Below, piece by piece: positions 18,302-26,029 of a stretch of DNA of 33,960 nt. The DNA comes from Candidatus Poribacteria bacterium (GTDB taxonomy: Bacteria > Poribacteria > WGA-4E > WGA-3G). A program made the translations under genes and the position numbers. Numbering within the stretch: the stretch's first letter is position 1; the number at the start of each line of letters is the position of its first letter. The stretch spans positions 1 through 33,960 of the forward strand of contig JAPOQK010000076.1 of NCBI GenBank assembly GCA_026710795.1. The letters are read 5' to 3'. The notes under the pieces are model-generated. The model worked only from the letters and a program-made list of their open reading frames with translations. It was not told where the DNA came from and made no database searches.

Positions 18302-19513
18302 TTAGTATTGAAATCCAAAACCGATTGCAAAAGTGTTTTCTTTGTTTAGATCTTTTGTAGCTAAACGTCTTAGCGAATAGTGACTCTTAAATACCAACTG
18401 AGAGTTTAGGTGGAAGTTAACGCCACCAGTCAATGTGGTTCTTTCCCAACGAGGATTGTCAAAGATAATACCTTCAACACTTGCCATCGTATCGTAATAA
18501 TCGTAACGTGCGAATATATCTAATGTAGGAGAGGATTTATCAGATCTAAATAATGACAAAACATCAAATCCTGCTTCAATATAATAACCGAGAGCAGAAC
18601 TACCTATCGGAGTCCTTTTCACATTAAGATTATTGGAAAGGGTGCGATTGACTTTTGATAATCTATCTGCATTTTGAAGTGATCCATAAAGGAACACTCC
18701 ACGAATTTTCAGCGGATTTACTTCGTAAAACCCGTGAAAACTGACAATACCGACATAAGCATCAAAATCTACATCGGGTTTAGGACGGTTTGCTGCAGTA
18801 TCTCCAACATAACCTGAGATGCCAAAGGTAAAGTCCTCATCAAACTCATAATCAAGCCGTCCAACGAAGGCAGGTGCTTCAGCATTGACTGTCTCAAACC
18901 GCAGCTGATGTCCGGGTACTATCCAATGACGTGAACTAAATCCTGTTGAGTCCAGTCCGTTGACAATTTGTGTTTGATATTTTAGCGGACCGAAGGATCC
19001 AAAAAGTTCAACACCAGTTTCGTGCCAAATAGTTGGAATAATATGTGTTTCAGCTTCAGGACGGGTTGTCGTGAAGTAGTGTTGAGGTCGGTGTCGTTTG
19101 GCAACAAGACCGACAGGGACGATGATGTGTCCAACACGGAAGTTAAGCATCTGATGGATGGAAAAAACAGCGGCAAGTTTTTCAACAATTACTTCGCCAC
19201 CCTTTTCAATTTCCATTTCAAATTCACCAAACTCTTCAAATTTGTCGAATTCCATCGTGTTACCGGTACCACCGTGTTCAAATTCTATTTCCGCTTCAAG
19301 TCGGACAGTATTGTTGATGCGATATTTGGGGGCAACGACGAAACGTTCTACATCAATAGCTGCGCGTCTATTTGGGTCAAGTTCCCAATCAAAATGAGCG
19401 TAGTTTATTACGCCGTAACCAGAAACCGAAAACGTGTTCGTATCAGCGGAAGTCATAACGTTGAATATAAGGAACATTCCCACAACTTGTAGTAAAATTA
19501 ATAATTTTTTCAT
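18302..19513 (-). CDS. Outer-membrane beta-barrel protein (porin-like)
   Basis: 403 residues from ATG 19513. The longer frame to 19555 would start inside a 37-bp palindrome and delay the signal peptide. MKKLLILLQVVGMFLIFNVMTSA is a normal Sec signal. The mature part is a series of amphipathic beta strands with alternating charged and hydrophobic residues and aromatic girdles. It ends in FAIGFGFQY, where a C-terminal aromatic is typical of BAM-inserted barrels. An FRVGHIIVPVGLVAKRHRP segment resembles the constriction-loop region of phosphate-selective-porin-like proteins, but I cannot name a substrate. As first gene before the imelysin-like and DHOR lipoproteins, a role in iron or haem-related uptake is the simplest inference. 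Confidence 0.75.
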   Translation of the reverse strand: MKKLLILLQVVGMFLIFNVMTSADTNTFSVSGYGVINYAHFDWELDPNRRAAIDVERFVVAPKYRINNTVRLEAEIEFEHGGTGNTMEFDKFEEFGEFEMEIEKGGEVIVEKLAAVFSIHQMLNFRVGHIIVPVGLVAKRHRPQHYFTTTRPEAETHIIPTIWHETGVELFGSFGPLKYQTQIVNGLDSTGFSSRHWIVPGHQLRFETVNAEAPAFVGRLDYEFDEDFTFGISGYVGDTAANRPKPDVDFDAYVGIVSFHGFYEVNPLKIRGVFLYGSLQNADRLSKVNRTLSNNLNVKRTPIGSSALGYYIEAGFDVLSLFRSDKSSPTLDIFARYDYYDTMASVEGIIFDNPRWERTTLTGGVNFHLNSQLVFKSHYSLRRLATKDLNKENTFAIGFGFQY

Positions 19514-19525
19514 AAAGTAAGATGC

Positions 19526-19562
19526 ACAATATATGATATTGAGACTCAATGTCATATATTGT
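19526..19562. promoter_or_regulatory. 37-bp near-perfect palindrome upstream of the barrel-protein gene
   Basis: Arms 19526-19543 and 19545-19561/2 are inverted copies around A19544, with a single G-T mismatch in 18 pairs; the core is AATATATGATATTGAG. It lies 13 nt upstream of the chosen ATG. It could be a transcription-factor operator, or a 5'-UTR hairpin that occludes the ribosome site, since no Shine-Dalgarno is visible for this gene. Confidence 0.55.
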
Positions 19563-19606
19563 AGTTGTTCAAACTACTTTTTTCAGGATAGAAATATCTA
19601 ATAATT

Positions 19607-19625
19607 GATAACGTATCTCATTATC
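19607..19625. promoter_or_regulatory. Candidate Fur box
   Basis: GATAACGTATCTCATTATC matches the classic 19-bp Fur consensus at 14 of 19 positions, including both outer GATAA/TTATC arms. It lies 94 nt upstream of the barrel-protein ATG. The downstream genes belong to families often iron-regulated, which supports the call; binding is inferred only. Confidence 0.55.
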
Positions 19626-19836
19626 CTAAATTGGAACATCAACCAAACTAATGTCAAATACATGCGCAAATACTCACATATTTTCACATGCTGGAGGTAA
19701 TTATACTCAATTATATCTGGAATGTCAAGAAAACTTACAGAAAATGCAAAATATTGTCAATTCGCAATAGTGTATATTGCAGAATCATCACCAACAACGG
19801 ACAGGATGCTGCTCTGCCTACAATAAAAAAATGAAG

Positions 19837-19950
19837 TTAACGGTTCTGCATGTTTTCTTTCAATGCTGCTTTTTTCTTTTTCAAACGCCGTAATTGACGT
19901 TGACGAATTTGAGATCGTCTTCTTGTTCGTCCGCTTTTACTCCGTGGCAT
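19837..19950 (-). CDS. Small Arg/Lys-rich protein, 37 residues
   Basis: ATG 19950 is preceded by a perfect GGAGGT (19963-19958) at 7 nt, the best ribosome site in this neighbourhood, and overlaps the end of the upstream gene by 14 nt in another frame. The product starts MPRSKSGRTRRRSQIRQRQL and has 10 Arg, 6 Lys and one acidic residue. Such a composition suits an RNA-binding or ribosome-associated protein, like the tiny basic ribosomal proteins, but I do not recognise the family. Translational coupling to the 377-residue gene upstream, which also begins with a very basic tail, is likely. Confidence 0.65.
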   Translation of the reverse strand: MPRSKSGRTRRRSQIRQRQLRRLKKKKAALKENMQNR

Positions 19951-21070
19951 CAGTTATACCTCCTTCATCAATAGTTTTCGCAAGATACATTAAAGCTGAT
20001 TCACAGTGTGCTTCCAGTGATTCCATCGCATCAGTTAATTCTTCAGCCGAATGTGTATGTAGTTGTACTCTATCTTCTGTTACAGTAATATACAGTGTTT
20101 GTTCCTGATTAAATAAATCCAGTTGTATATCTGTTTCTATCTCAAGCGTATCAGTTTGCCATTCTTTCAAAACATCTTTAATTGCCAAACCATTAAAGTT
20201 TTTATATAGTGCTTTTGCCGGAAGTGTATCAGTAGATGGGATCGACATTGTCTCATCCAACGGCAAATCGTTGTCTGGAATCAACAAAGATGAATCAGAA
20301 ACATGGGGTGGTTCTCCTTGTGTCAGTGCAGCCTTTTCCGTTATGGCATCAGAAAACATACTTGACAGTTCTTCATTATCTTGGTTATTAGCATTCTCAG
20401 TTTCCAACACTTCTGAAAGGATGTCTCCTACACTTGAATCTCCCTCGTTGGAAGGTAGTTGATTAACCAGAATACCCATAGATTTGAGACCGATATGCTG
20501 AACCAACGGATGTTCTACAATTATATGTGGTGGAGCTGCTTCAAAAAGAGAATTAGTGACTAATGCTACATCTGCTTGATCACGATCTCCCTCACGCCTA
20601 AGGCGTTTTTCACATGCGGTTAACGCTGAGCACAAGGTAAGCATAAATTTTGGTGTAATTAATTGCGGTAAGATTTCTGTCCGAAATATACCAATAATTT
20701 CATCTGGTTCTTGTGAGATTGGTTCTGTAACATCAAATTTCTGAAAATCTGTTTCTTGTTCTTCTGCTACGGTTTGAATTTCAGCAGAAACTTTCGCTTC
20801 ATTTCTATCTGTTACTTCACAATCAGTGAACATTCTTACCAATGCTTTGTGCATCAGGTCAACATCAAAGTGCACTTTTTCCAATTCAGGTTCTTCAAGC
20901 AGATCAAGGCTTTGTACAATACAGGTATGTAACCTTTCCTCGTCCATTTTTCCAGAGTGTAGATTACGTTGTTTCGCAACTGCAATTTGTTTCTGTTTTG
21001 ATTTCCGGTTGCGATTTCTTTTTTCCCGTTTACGGGCAATATTGGCTGACCTACTTTTTTTCTTTGCCAT
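19937..21070 (-). CDS. Uncharacterised protein with basic N-terminal tail
   Basis: 377 residues from ATG 21070. The frame is open further up, to 21232, but that would start upstream of a near-perfect promoter (21177-21149), so the longer version is rejected. Residues 1-37 are very basic (MAKKKSRSANIARKREKRNR and on), like a nucleic-acid-binding or ribosome-associated tail. A helical domain follows (about 45-240, with LCSALTACEKRLRREGDRDQA and VTNSLFEAAPPHIIVEHPLVQ), then an acidic low-complexity linker, then a small C-terminal domain (about 285-377). I recognise no family. It is probably cotranscribed with the 37-residue basic protein downstream. Confidence 0.75.
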   Translation of the reverse strand: MAKKKSRSANIARKREKRNRNRKSKQKQIAVAKQRNLHSGKMDEERLHTCIVQSLDLLEEPELEKVHFDVDLMHKALVRMFTDCEVTDRNEAKVSAEIQTVAEEQETDFQKFDVTEPISQEPDEIIGIFRTEILPQLITPKFMLTLCSALTACEKRLRREGDRDQADVALVTNSLFEAAPPHIIVEHPLVQHIGLKSMGILVNQLPSNEGDSSVGDILSEVLETENANNQDNEELSSMFSDAITEKAALTQGEPPHVSDSSLLIPDNDLPLDETMSIPSTDTLPAKALYKNFNGLAIKDVLKEWQTDTLEIETDIQLDLFNQEQTLYITVTEDRVQLHTHSAEELTDAMESLEAHCESALMYLAKTIDEGGITDATE

Positions 21071-21148
21071 ATCAATATATTCATATTTGATGGAGTTGTT
21101 AGATGTACATCTATGTAGAATCAACATACTCAAGTTTAGATTTATATA

Positions 21149-21177
21149 AGTATACCCATTCATTATCGTTCTGTCAA
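21149..21177 (-). promoter_or_regulatory. Sigma70-type promoter for the uncharacterised 377-aa gene
   Basis: On the minus strand TTGACA (21177-21172) and TATACT (21154-21149) are 17 nt apart. The predicted start near 21142 gives a ~70-nt leader and fixes translation at ATG 21070. Confidence 0.7.
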
Positions 21178-21400
21178 CTTTAATTCTATGGAGACATTTT
21201 GTCTCTATGTGAGTCTGTAAGGTTTTTGACATGTATTTCTGTCTGAATCATCGAATACACCAAATCAACCCTACGAAGACCTTAAATTGACAGTTATGGA
21301 TAGAGCGAAACGAAACCCGAGATACATGAAGTTATATTAAAATGTGAAAATATGGTGGGAATACGAAAACAAAATAACTTGCCATCTTTATGATATTGGA

Positions 21401-21429
21401 TTGACAAACAGACACTGCTATGGTATTAT
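21401..21429 (+). promoter_or_regulatory. Sigma70-type promoter for tyrS
   Basis: TTGACA (21401-21406) and TATTAT (21424-21429) are 17 nt apart. The leader is only about 30 nt, too short for a T-box. Confidence 0.75.
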
Positions 21430-21467
21430 TTACAGCGGTATAACATTCTTGGAAGGATTAATATCTC

Positions 21468-22703
21468 ATGTCAGATGTCTTTGAAACCCTTAAGGAACGC
21501 GGTTTTGTCCAACAGTGCACGAATGAAGAAAATGTAGCACATCTGCTATCGGGAAACCCGATAACATATTATGTTGGTTTTGATCCAACAGCAGACAGCC
21601 TTCATGCCGGTAGTCTTGTGCCGATAATGGCGATGGCTCATTTGCAACGGGCAGGACACAAACCGATAGCGATTATCGGTGGCGGTACAACGATGATAGG
21701 TGACCCAACCGATAAAACAGAGATGCGTCCAATGATCTCTGCTGAACAGGTAGAAAAAAATGGAGAAAGCATTCTCAAACAACTACAGCGTTACCTTGAT
21801 TTGGATAACACTGAAGGATTTTTTCTGAATAACGCTGAATGGTTACTATCTCTAAACTATATAGATTTTCTTCGTGATATTGGGAAGCATTTCCGTGTCA
21901 ACGAGATGATCCGTGCTGAAGGATATCGGCAACGACTTGAAAGAGAATTGGGTCTTTCATTCCTTGAATTTAATTATCAATTGCTGCAAGCGTATGATTA
22001 TCTGTGTCTTTTCCAAAAATACGGGTGTGTCCTCCAACTCGGTGGCGATGACCAGTGGGGTAATATTGTTGCTGGGGTAGATCTTGTACGTCGTATTGAG
22101 AGTGAGCGTGTTCACGGTTTGACCTTTCCACTACTCACGACCGCAGGTGGTGCGAAAATGGGTAAAACTGCTGGTGGTGCTGTGTGGCTTGATGGAGAAA
22201 AAACGTCTCCATACCAATTCTATCAGTATTGGATCAACATTGATGACCGCGATGTTGAACGGTTCTTGGCATATTTCACCTTTTTACCGATGGACGAGGT
22301 ACAGCGACTCGGTGGATTAGAACATGATGAGATTCGGGAAGCAAAAGCAGTGCTCGCATATCAAGCAACGAAACTGGCACACGGAAAAGTTGAAGCAGAT
22401 AAAGCACAGTCAACATCTCGTGCTGCGTTTGGTGGAGGAGGTATGGATCTTGATGCCATGCCTACCACTGTTGTGTCAAGTGATAGACTTAACGCAGGTA
22501 TTCCTATTATGGAGTTGTTTCATGAAGTTGGCTTAGCTGCATCGAAAAGTGAAGCACGTCGTCTTATTCAACAAGGGGGTGCTTATATCAATGACAAGCA
22601 GTATAAGGCTATAGATATTGTCGTTGATGCTAAGATGTTGGAAGAAAACGGTTTGCTTCTACGTGCAGGTAAGAGACGTTATCACAGAGTTGTGCTTGAG
22701 TAG
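21468..22703 (+). CDS. tyrS: Tyrosyl-tRNA synthetase
   Basis: 411 residues, a normal length for the TyrRS form that carries a C-terminal S4 RNA-binding domain. The class I signature HAGS (46-49, HIGH equivalent) follows GFDPTADSL. The tyrosine-binding region has NYQLLQAYDYL and GGDDQWGNI. The KMSKS loop is KMGKT (230-234). The S4 domain (about 345-411) has ASKSEARRLIQQGGAYIND. The enzyme charges tRNA-Tyr in the cytoplasm. GGAAGGA (21451-21457) precedes the ATG. The gene has its own promoter and is followed by the promoter of the DAHP synthase unit, so two Tyr-related genes are adjacent. Confidence 0.97.
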   Translation: MSDVFETLKERGFVQQCTNEENVAHLLSGNPITYYVGFDPTADSLHAGSLVPIMAMAHLQRAGHKPIAIIGGGTTMIGDPTDKTEMRPMISAEQVEKNGESILKQLQRYLDLDNTEGFFLNNAEWLLSLNYIDFLRDIGKHFRVNEMIRAEGYRQRLERELGLSFLEFNYQLLQAYDYLCLFQKYGCVLQLGGDDQWGNIVAGVDLVRRIESERVHGLTFPLLTTAGGAKMGKTAGGAVWLDGEKTSPYQFYQYWINIDDRDVERFLAYFTFLPMDEVQRLGGLEHDEIREAKAVLAYQATKLAHGKVEADKAQSTSRAAFGGGGMDLDAMPTTVVSSDRLNAGIPIMELFHEVGLAASKSEARRLIQQGGAYINDKQYKAIDIVVDAKMLEENGLLLRAGKRRYHRVVLE

Positions 22704-22751
22704 ACTTGACATTTCCATTTTTATTCCAAATAAAACATCTTGGTAATTAAT

Positions 22752-22780
22752 TTGACTAACAATATAAAATGTGTTATAAT
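22752..22780 (+). promoter_or_regulatory. Sigma70-type promoter for the DAHP synthase leader
   Basis: TTGACT (22752-22757), 17 nt, then a perfect TATAAT (22775-22780). Transcription from about 22787 would give a 385-nt leader carrying the small ORF and the terminator hairpin before the DAHP synthase gene. Confidence 0.75.
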
Positions 22781-22887
22781 ATAAAAAATAGTTTTTTAGT
22801 ATATACTTTGTTTAGAATTACATAATATATTGGTAAGAAAACAGGGAATTGGTTTACAACCAAGGTAAGAATTAGGTGATTTTTGTA

Positions 22888-23034
22888 ATGCAAAAGTTTG
22901 ACCGCACTGCTACCTCTTCGGTACAACGGTATTTCATATCCATTTTATGGCGTGAAAGTATTAACCTTTGGGTGTTATTTACGTTCGGGTTGTACCCGTT
23001 TTTGTACTTCGGCGGTAGGTGGTGTAGTTTGTAA
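22888..23034 (+). CDS. Putative aromatic-rich leader peptide (48 aa) of DAHP synthase
   Basis: ATG 22888 is preceded by AGGTGA (22874-22879) at 8 nt. The product begins MQKFDRTATSSVQRYFISIL and contains 12 aromatic residues in 48: six Phe, three Tyr and three Trp. Eight of these fall in the last 21 codons (W28 to W45). The ORF ends 40 nt before an intrinsic terminator. This matches the layout of attenuator leader peptides such as those of pheA and trp operons, where stalling at codons for scarce charged tRNAs switches RNA folding. The aromatic codons are scattered rather than in a run, and the peptide is longer than classic leaders, so the mechanism is inferred. Confidence 0.65.
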   Translation: MQKFDRTATSSVQRYFISILWRESINLWVLFTFGLYPFLYFGGRWCSL

Positions 23035-23077
23035 GCACTCATGAAAATGTATTAAACCAATCGCATTCATCACCACC
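23018..23077 (+). promoter_or_regulatory. Possible antiterminator pairing
   Basis: GGTGGTG (23018-23024), which contains the last Trp codon of the leader ORF, is complementary to CACCACC (23071-23077). The second strand overlaps the first three bases of the terminator stem (23075). The two structures therefore compete, although the overlap is short. Confidence 0.4.
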
Positions 23078-23114
23078 CAGCGTCGAGAAGACTTCGATGT
23101 TGGGTTATTTTTTT
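23075..23114 (+). terminator. Intrinsic terminator (attenuator) upstream of DAHP synthase
   Basis: ACCCAGCGTCGA (23075-23086) pairs with TCGATGTTGGGT (23094-23105) over 12 bp with two G-U pairs and a 7-nt loop, followed by TATTTTTTT. It is the clearest rho-independent terminator in the window. It stands between a strong promoter and the gene that promoter must serve, 58 nt before the ATG. Confidence 0.85.
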
Positions 23115-23171
23115 ACAAATTATTCAACATTGACTTGAAACAGAGTTAGTTGTCGGAGGGAATTCAATACA

Positions 23172-24188
23172 ATGGTAGTCATTACCAAACCGAATGCAAC
23201 ACCTGAACAGATTGACGCTATAGTTAAAAGAATTGAAGGTGTGGGATTGAAAGCACAGGTTTCAACTGGTGAACAACGCACCGTCATAGGTGTAATAGGA
23301 GATAAAACATTGCTTGGTGATATTCCTTTGGAGTCAATGTCAGGCGTTGAAAGGACGATGCCGATCACCGCGCCTTATAAATTAGCAAGCCGCCAGTTCC
23401 GAGATGAATCCACGGTTATTGCAGTCAATGGCACAAAAATTGGTGGCCGGAAACTTGCAGTTATGGCGGGTCCTTGTGCTGTTGAGAGTACTGAGCAGAT
23501 CGTAACTATTGCGCATCTTGTGAAAAAAGCGGGTGCCGGATTTATTAGAGGTGGTGCCTTTAAACCTCGCACAGGTCCATATAGTTTCCAAGGCTTTGGT
23601 TTAGAAGCACTGAAGATGCTTGCGACTGCAAAACAGGAAACAGGTTTGGGTGTCGTCACTGAGGTGTTAACACCACATGAAGTTGAACTCGTCGGTGAAC
23701 ACACAGATATTTTTCAACTCGGTACGCGTAACATGACAAACTTCTATCTATTGCGTGAAGTGGGTCGTGCCAAGAAACCAGTTATCCTCAAACGCGGCAT
23801 GTCTTCAACTATTGAAGAATGGTTGCTTGCAGCGGAGTACATCCTGTCAGAAGGGAATCCTGATGTCATTTTATGTGAACGGGGAATACGCACCTATGAA
23901 ACCTACACACGTAATACATTGGATCTCAATGCTGTTCCAGCGATTCATGAATTAAGCCATTTGCCTATCATCGTTGATCCAAGCCATGGTACTGGTATTC
24001 GCAGCCTTGTATGTGATATGACAAAGGCATCCGTCGCTGCAGGAGCAGATGGACTGTTATTAGAAGTCCATCATGATCCAGATAATTCTATGACAGGTGA
24101 TGGTGCCCAGTCGCTATTTCCTGAACAATTTGAGACACTCATCAATGAAATTAAACCGATTGCTATTGCTGTCGGACGTGAAATATAA
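23172..24188 (+). CDS. aroF: 3-deoxy-7-phosphoheptulonate (DAHP) synthase, type I-beta with N-terminal regulatory domain
   Basis: Condenses phosphoenolpyruvate and erythrose 4-phosphate, the first step of the shikimate pathway. The 338 residues match the length of the Thermotoga enzyme. The ferredoxin-like regulatory domain occupies about 1-75, the site of Tyr/Phe feedback in relatives. The catalytic barrel follows, with AGPCAVES (99-106), KPRTGPYSFQGFG (131-143) and the metal ligands Cys102, His272, Glu298 and Asp310. GGAGGG lies 11 nt before the ATG. Upstream is a promoter, an aromatic-rich leader ORF and a terminator, so transcriptional attenuation in addition to allosteric control is likely. 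Gene symbols for this family vary (aroF/aroA/aroG). Confidence 0.96.
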   Translation: MVVITKPNATPEQIDAIVKRIEGVGLKAQVSTGEQRTVIGVIGDKTLLGDIPLESMSGVERTMPITAPYKLASRQFRDESTVIAVNGTKIGGRKLAVMAGPCAVESTEQIVTIAHLVKKAGAGFIRGGAFKPRTGPYSFQGFGLEALKMLATAKQETGLGVVTEVLTPHEVELVGEHTDIFQLGTRNMTNFYLLREVGRAKKPVILKRGMSSTIEEWLLAAEYILSEGNPDVILCERGIRTYETYTRNTLDLNAVPAIHELSHLPIIVDPSHGTGIRSLVCDMTKASVAAGADGLLLEVHHDPDNSMTGDGAQSLFPEQFETLINEIKPIAIAVGREI

Positions 24189-24256
24189 ACGAAGAACTGT
24201 TTATGAGAATCGGATAATGCCTGACTACAAATAGGTAACCGTTGGAGGATATAACC

Positions 24257-25810
24257 GTGGATGACTTTGAATCTAACCAAGAAAAGGTCTATATTTTTGA
24301 TACAACACTCCGAGACGCTGAACAAACACCTGGAGCTGCCCTTGGTATTGAAGAGAAATTAGAAATAGCGAAGCATCTCGCGAGGTTAAATGTTGATGTG
24401 ATTGAAGCGGGATTTCCTATTTCGTCTCCGGGTGATTTTGATGCTGTTCAACGTATTGCTCACGAGGTTAAGGGACCTGAAATTTGCGCGCTTTCCCGCG
24501 TGGTTGAAAAGGATATTACGGCAGCATGGAAAGCAATTCAGGACGCTCCGCGTGCCCGTATTCATACCTTTGTTGGTACATCCAATATCCACATGGAGCG
24601 TATCACCCGAACAACACAAGAAAAAACTTTAGAAATGGCAGTTGATGCGGTTGCTTATGCTAAAAGCTTATGTGTGGATCACCCAGATGCGTCCGTTGAG
24701 TTTTCCCCGATGGATGCCGGACGGACAGAATTGACATATCTCTACAAAGTAGTAGAAGCGACTATCGCTGCAGGTGCGACAGTTGTCAATATCCCAGAAA
24801 CTGTCGGATGGACTGTCCCTGCTGAATTTGGCAATCTTATTGCGGGTATCAAGGAGAATGTATCAAATATTGATGATGCTGTCATTAGTGTTCACTGCCA
24901 TAACGATTTGGGGTTGGCTGTTGCTAACAGTCTTATTGCGATTGAGCAAGGTGCACGTCAAGTAGAATGTACAATCAATGGACTTGGTGAACGTGCAGGG
25001 AATACGTCTTTAGAAGAGGTCGTGATGGCAATTCGGACTCGACGCGATTATTTTAAAGCGTATTACACGGAGATAAATGCAAAAGAGATTGTTCCTATAA
25101 GTCGTCGTGTTAGTCGTACTATGGGTATATCTGTACAACCGAACAAGGCAATTGTTGGTGAAAACGCTTTTGCCCATAGTTCTGGTATTCACCAAGATGG
25201 TATTATTAAGTCGCGTGTTACATTTGAAATCATTGACCCAAAAGAGATTGGGTGGAAAGAAAGTCAACTCATTCTCAGCCCGCGTTCAGGACGCAATGCC
25301 TTAAGACATCGCTTGAGTGAACTCGGATATGAATTGGATCAGGATCAGTTAGAGAAGGTTTATGAACGATTCCTGCGGGTAGCGGATAAGAAAAAATCCA
25401 TTCACGATGCCGATCTTGAAGCAATTATGAGTGATGAGATACGTGCAGTTCCATCGACCTTTGAGCTTGATTATATTCAGGTTGTTAGCGGTACAAAGAT
25501 ATCATCAACCACTACTGTAGGTATCCGTACTGATGAAGGAATAGTTGAAAACGCCTCTACAGGTGATGGTCCTGTTGATGCTGCCTTCAAAGCGATTAAT
25601 CAGATTGTGAAAATCAAAGTAAACCTGATTGATTACCAGATTCGTTCTGTTACGGAAGGTGAAGATGCCATAGGTGAGGTGACCTTAAAGATTCAAGACA
25701 ATGGACACATCATCACAGGTAATGGTGCAAGTACTGATATCATTGAAGCGAGTGCTAAGGCATATATCCACGCTGTCAATAAACTGATTCATCTTCGTTC
25801 CGAGGGATAG
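24257..25810 (+). CDS. leuA: 2-isopropylmalate synthase
   Basis: First committed step of leucine synthesis, joining acetyl-CoA to 2-oxoisovalerate. 517 residues from GTG 24257, chosen because GGAGG (24244-24248) lies 8 nt before it; the frame also opens at TTG 24242, which overlaps that ribosome site. The catalytic barrel has TTLRDAEQTPG (R19, D20), HCHNDLG (213-219) and NGLGERAGN. GENAFAHSSGIHQDG marks the linker region, and the C-terminal ~130 residues form the allosteric (LeuA dimer) domain with GDGPVDAAFKAI. It follows DAHP synthase by 68 nt on the same strand and is probably cotranscribed, coupling aromatic and leucine synthesis. Related homocitrate or citramalate synthases are less likely given full-length LeuA features. 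Confidence 0.93.
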   Translation: MDDFESNQEKVYIFDTTLRDAEQTPGAALGIEEKLEIAKHLARLNVDVIEAGFPISSPGDFDAVQRIAHEVKGPEICALSRVVEKDITAAWKAIQDAPRARIHTFVGTSNIHMERITRTTQEKTLEMAVDAVAYAKSLCVDHPDASVEFSPMDAGRTELTYLYKVVEATIAAGATVVNIPETVGWTVPAEFGNLIAGIKENVSNIDDAVISVHCHNDLGLAVANSLIAIEQGARQVECTINGLGERAGNTSLEEVVMAIRTRRDYFKAYYTEINAKEIVPISRRVSRTMGISVQPNKAIVGENAFAHSSGIHQDGIIKSRVTFEIIDPKEIGWKESQLILSPRSGRNALRHRLSELGYELDQDQLEKVYERFLRVADKKKSIHDADLEAIMSDEIRAVPSTFELDYIQVVSGTKISSTTTVGIRTDEGIVENASTGDGPVDAAFKAINQIVKIKVNLIDYQIRSVTEGEDAIGEVTLKIQDNGHIITGNGASTDIIEASAKAYIHAVNKLIHLRSEG

Positions 25811-25846
25811 TTGTACATAACAAAAACACACAGGACTCTACCAAGT

Positions 25847-25958
25847 TATAGATGTCAATTTAGCATTTAGCAATGTGCATCCGATACACCTTTCAATCTG
25901 CTGGGACTAATGTTTCAACATTGTATTTCCAATATAAGATCTTAAGTTGACATCTATA
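25847..25958. mobile_element. Second MITE-like inverted-repeat element
   Basis: TATAGATGTCAA (25847-25858) and TTGACATCTATA (25947-25958) are perfect 12-bp inverted copies enclosing 88 bp without coding capacity. The ends are TA, as for insertion at TA sites. The interior holds ACACCTTTC...GCTGGG.CTA (25886-25909), which recurs near 33677. The arms differ from those of the element at 1805-1943, so this would be a different family. Confidence 0.5.
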
Positions 25959-26029
25959 GATTTTGCTTTCATTCTAACCAACCTACATTAAAGTAATTTT
26001 GTTTAGTCCTTCAGGATATACTCAATATG

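Noticed and set aside
19022..19492. 156-codon plus-strand frame inside the barrel-protein gene
   Set aside because: Antisense to a gene with signal peptide and barrel features; composition fits a shadow.
21071..21232. Upstream extension of the uncharacterised 377-residue protein to 431 residues
   Set aside because: The extension starts upstream of a near-perfect promoter and has no ribosome site; the basic MAKKK start is far more gene-like.
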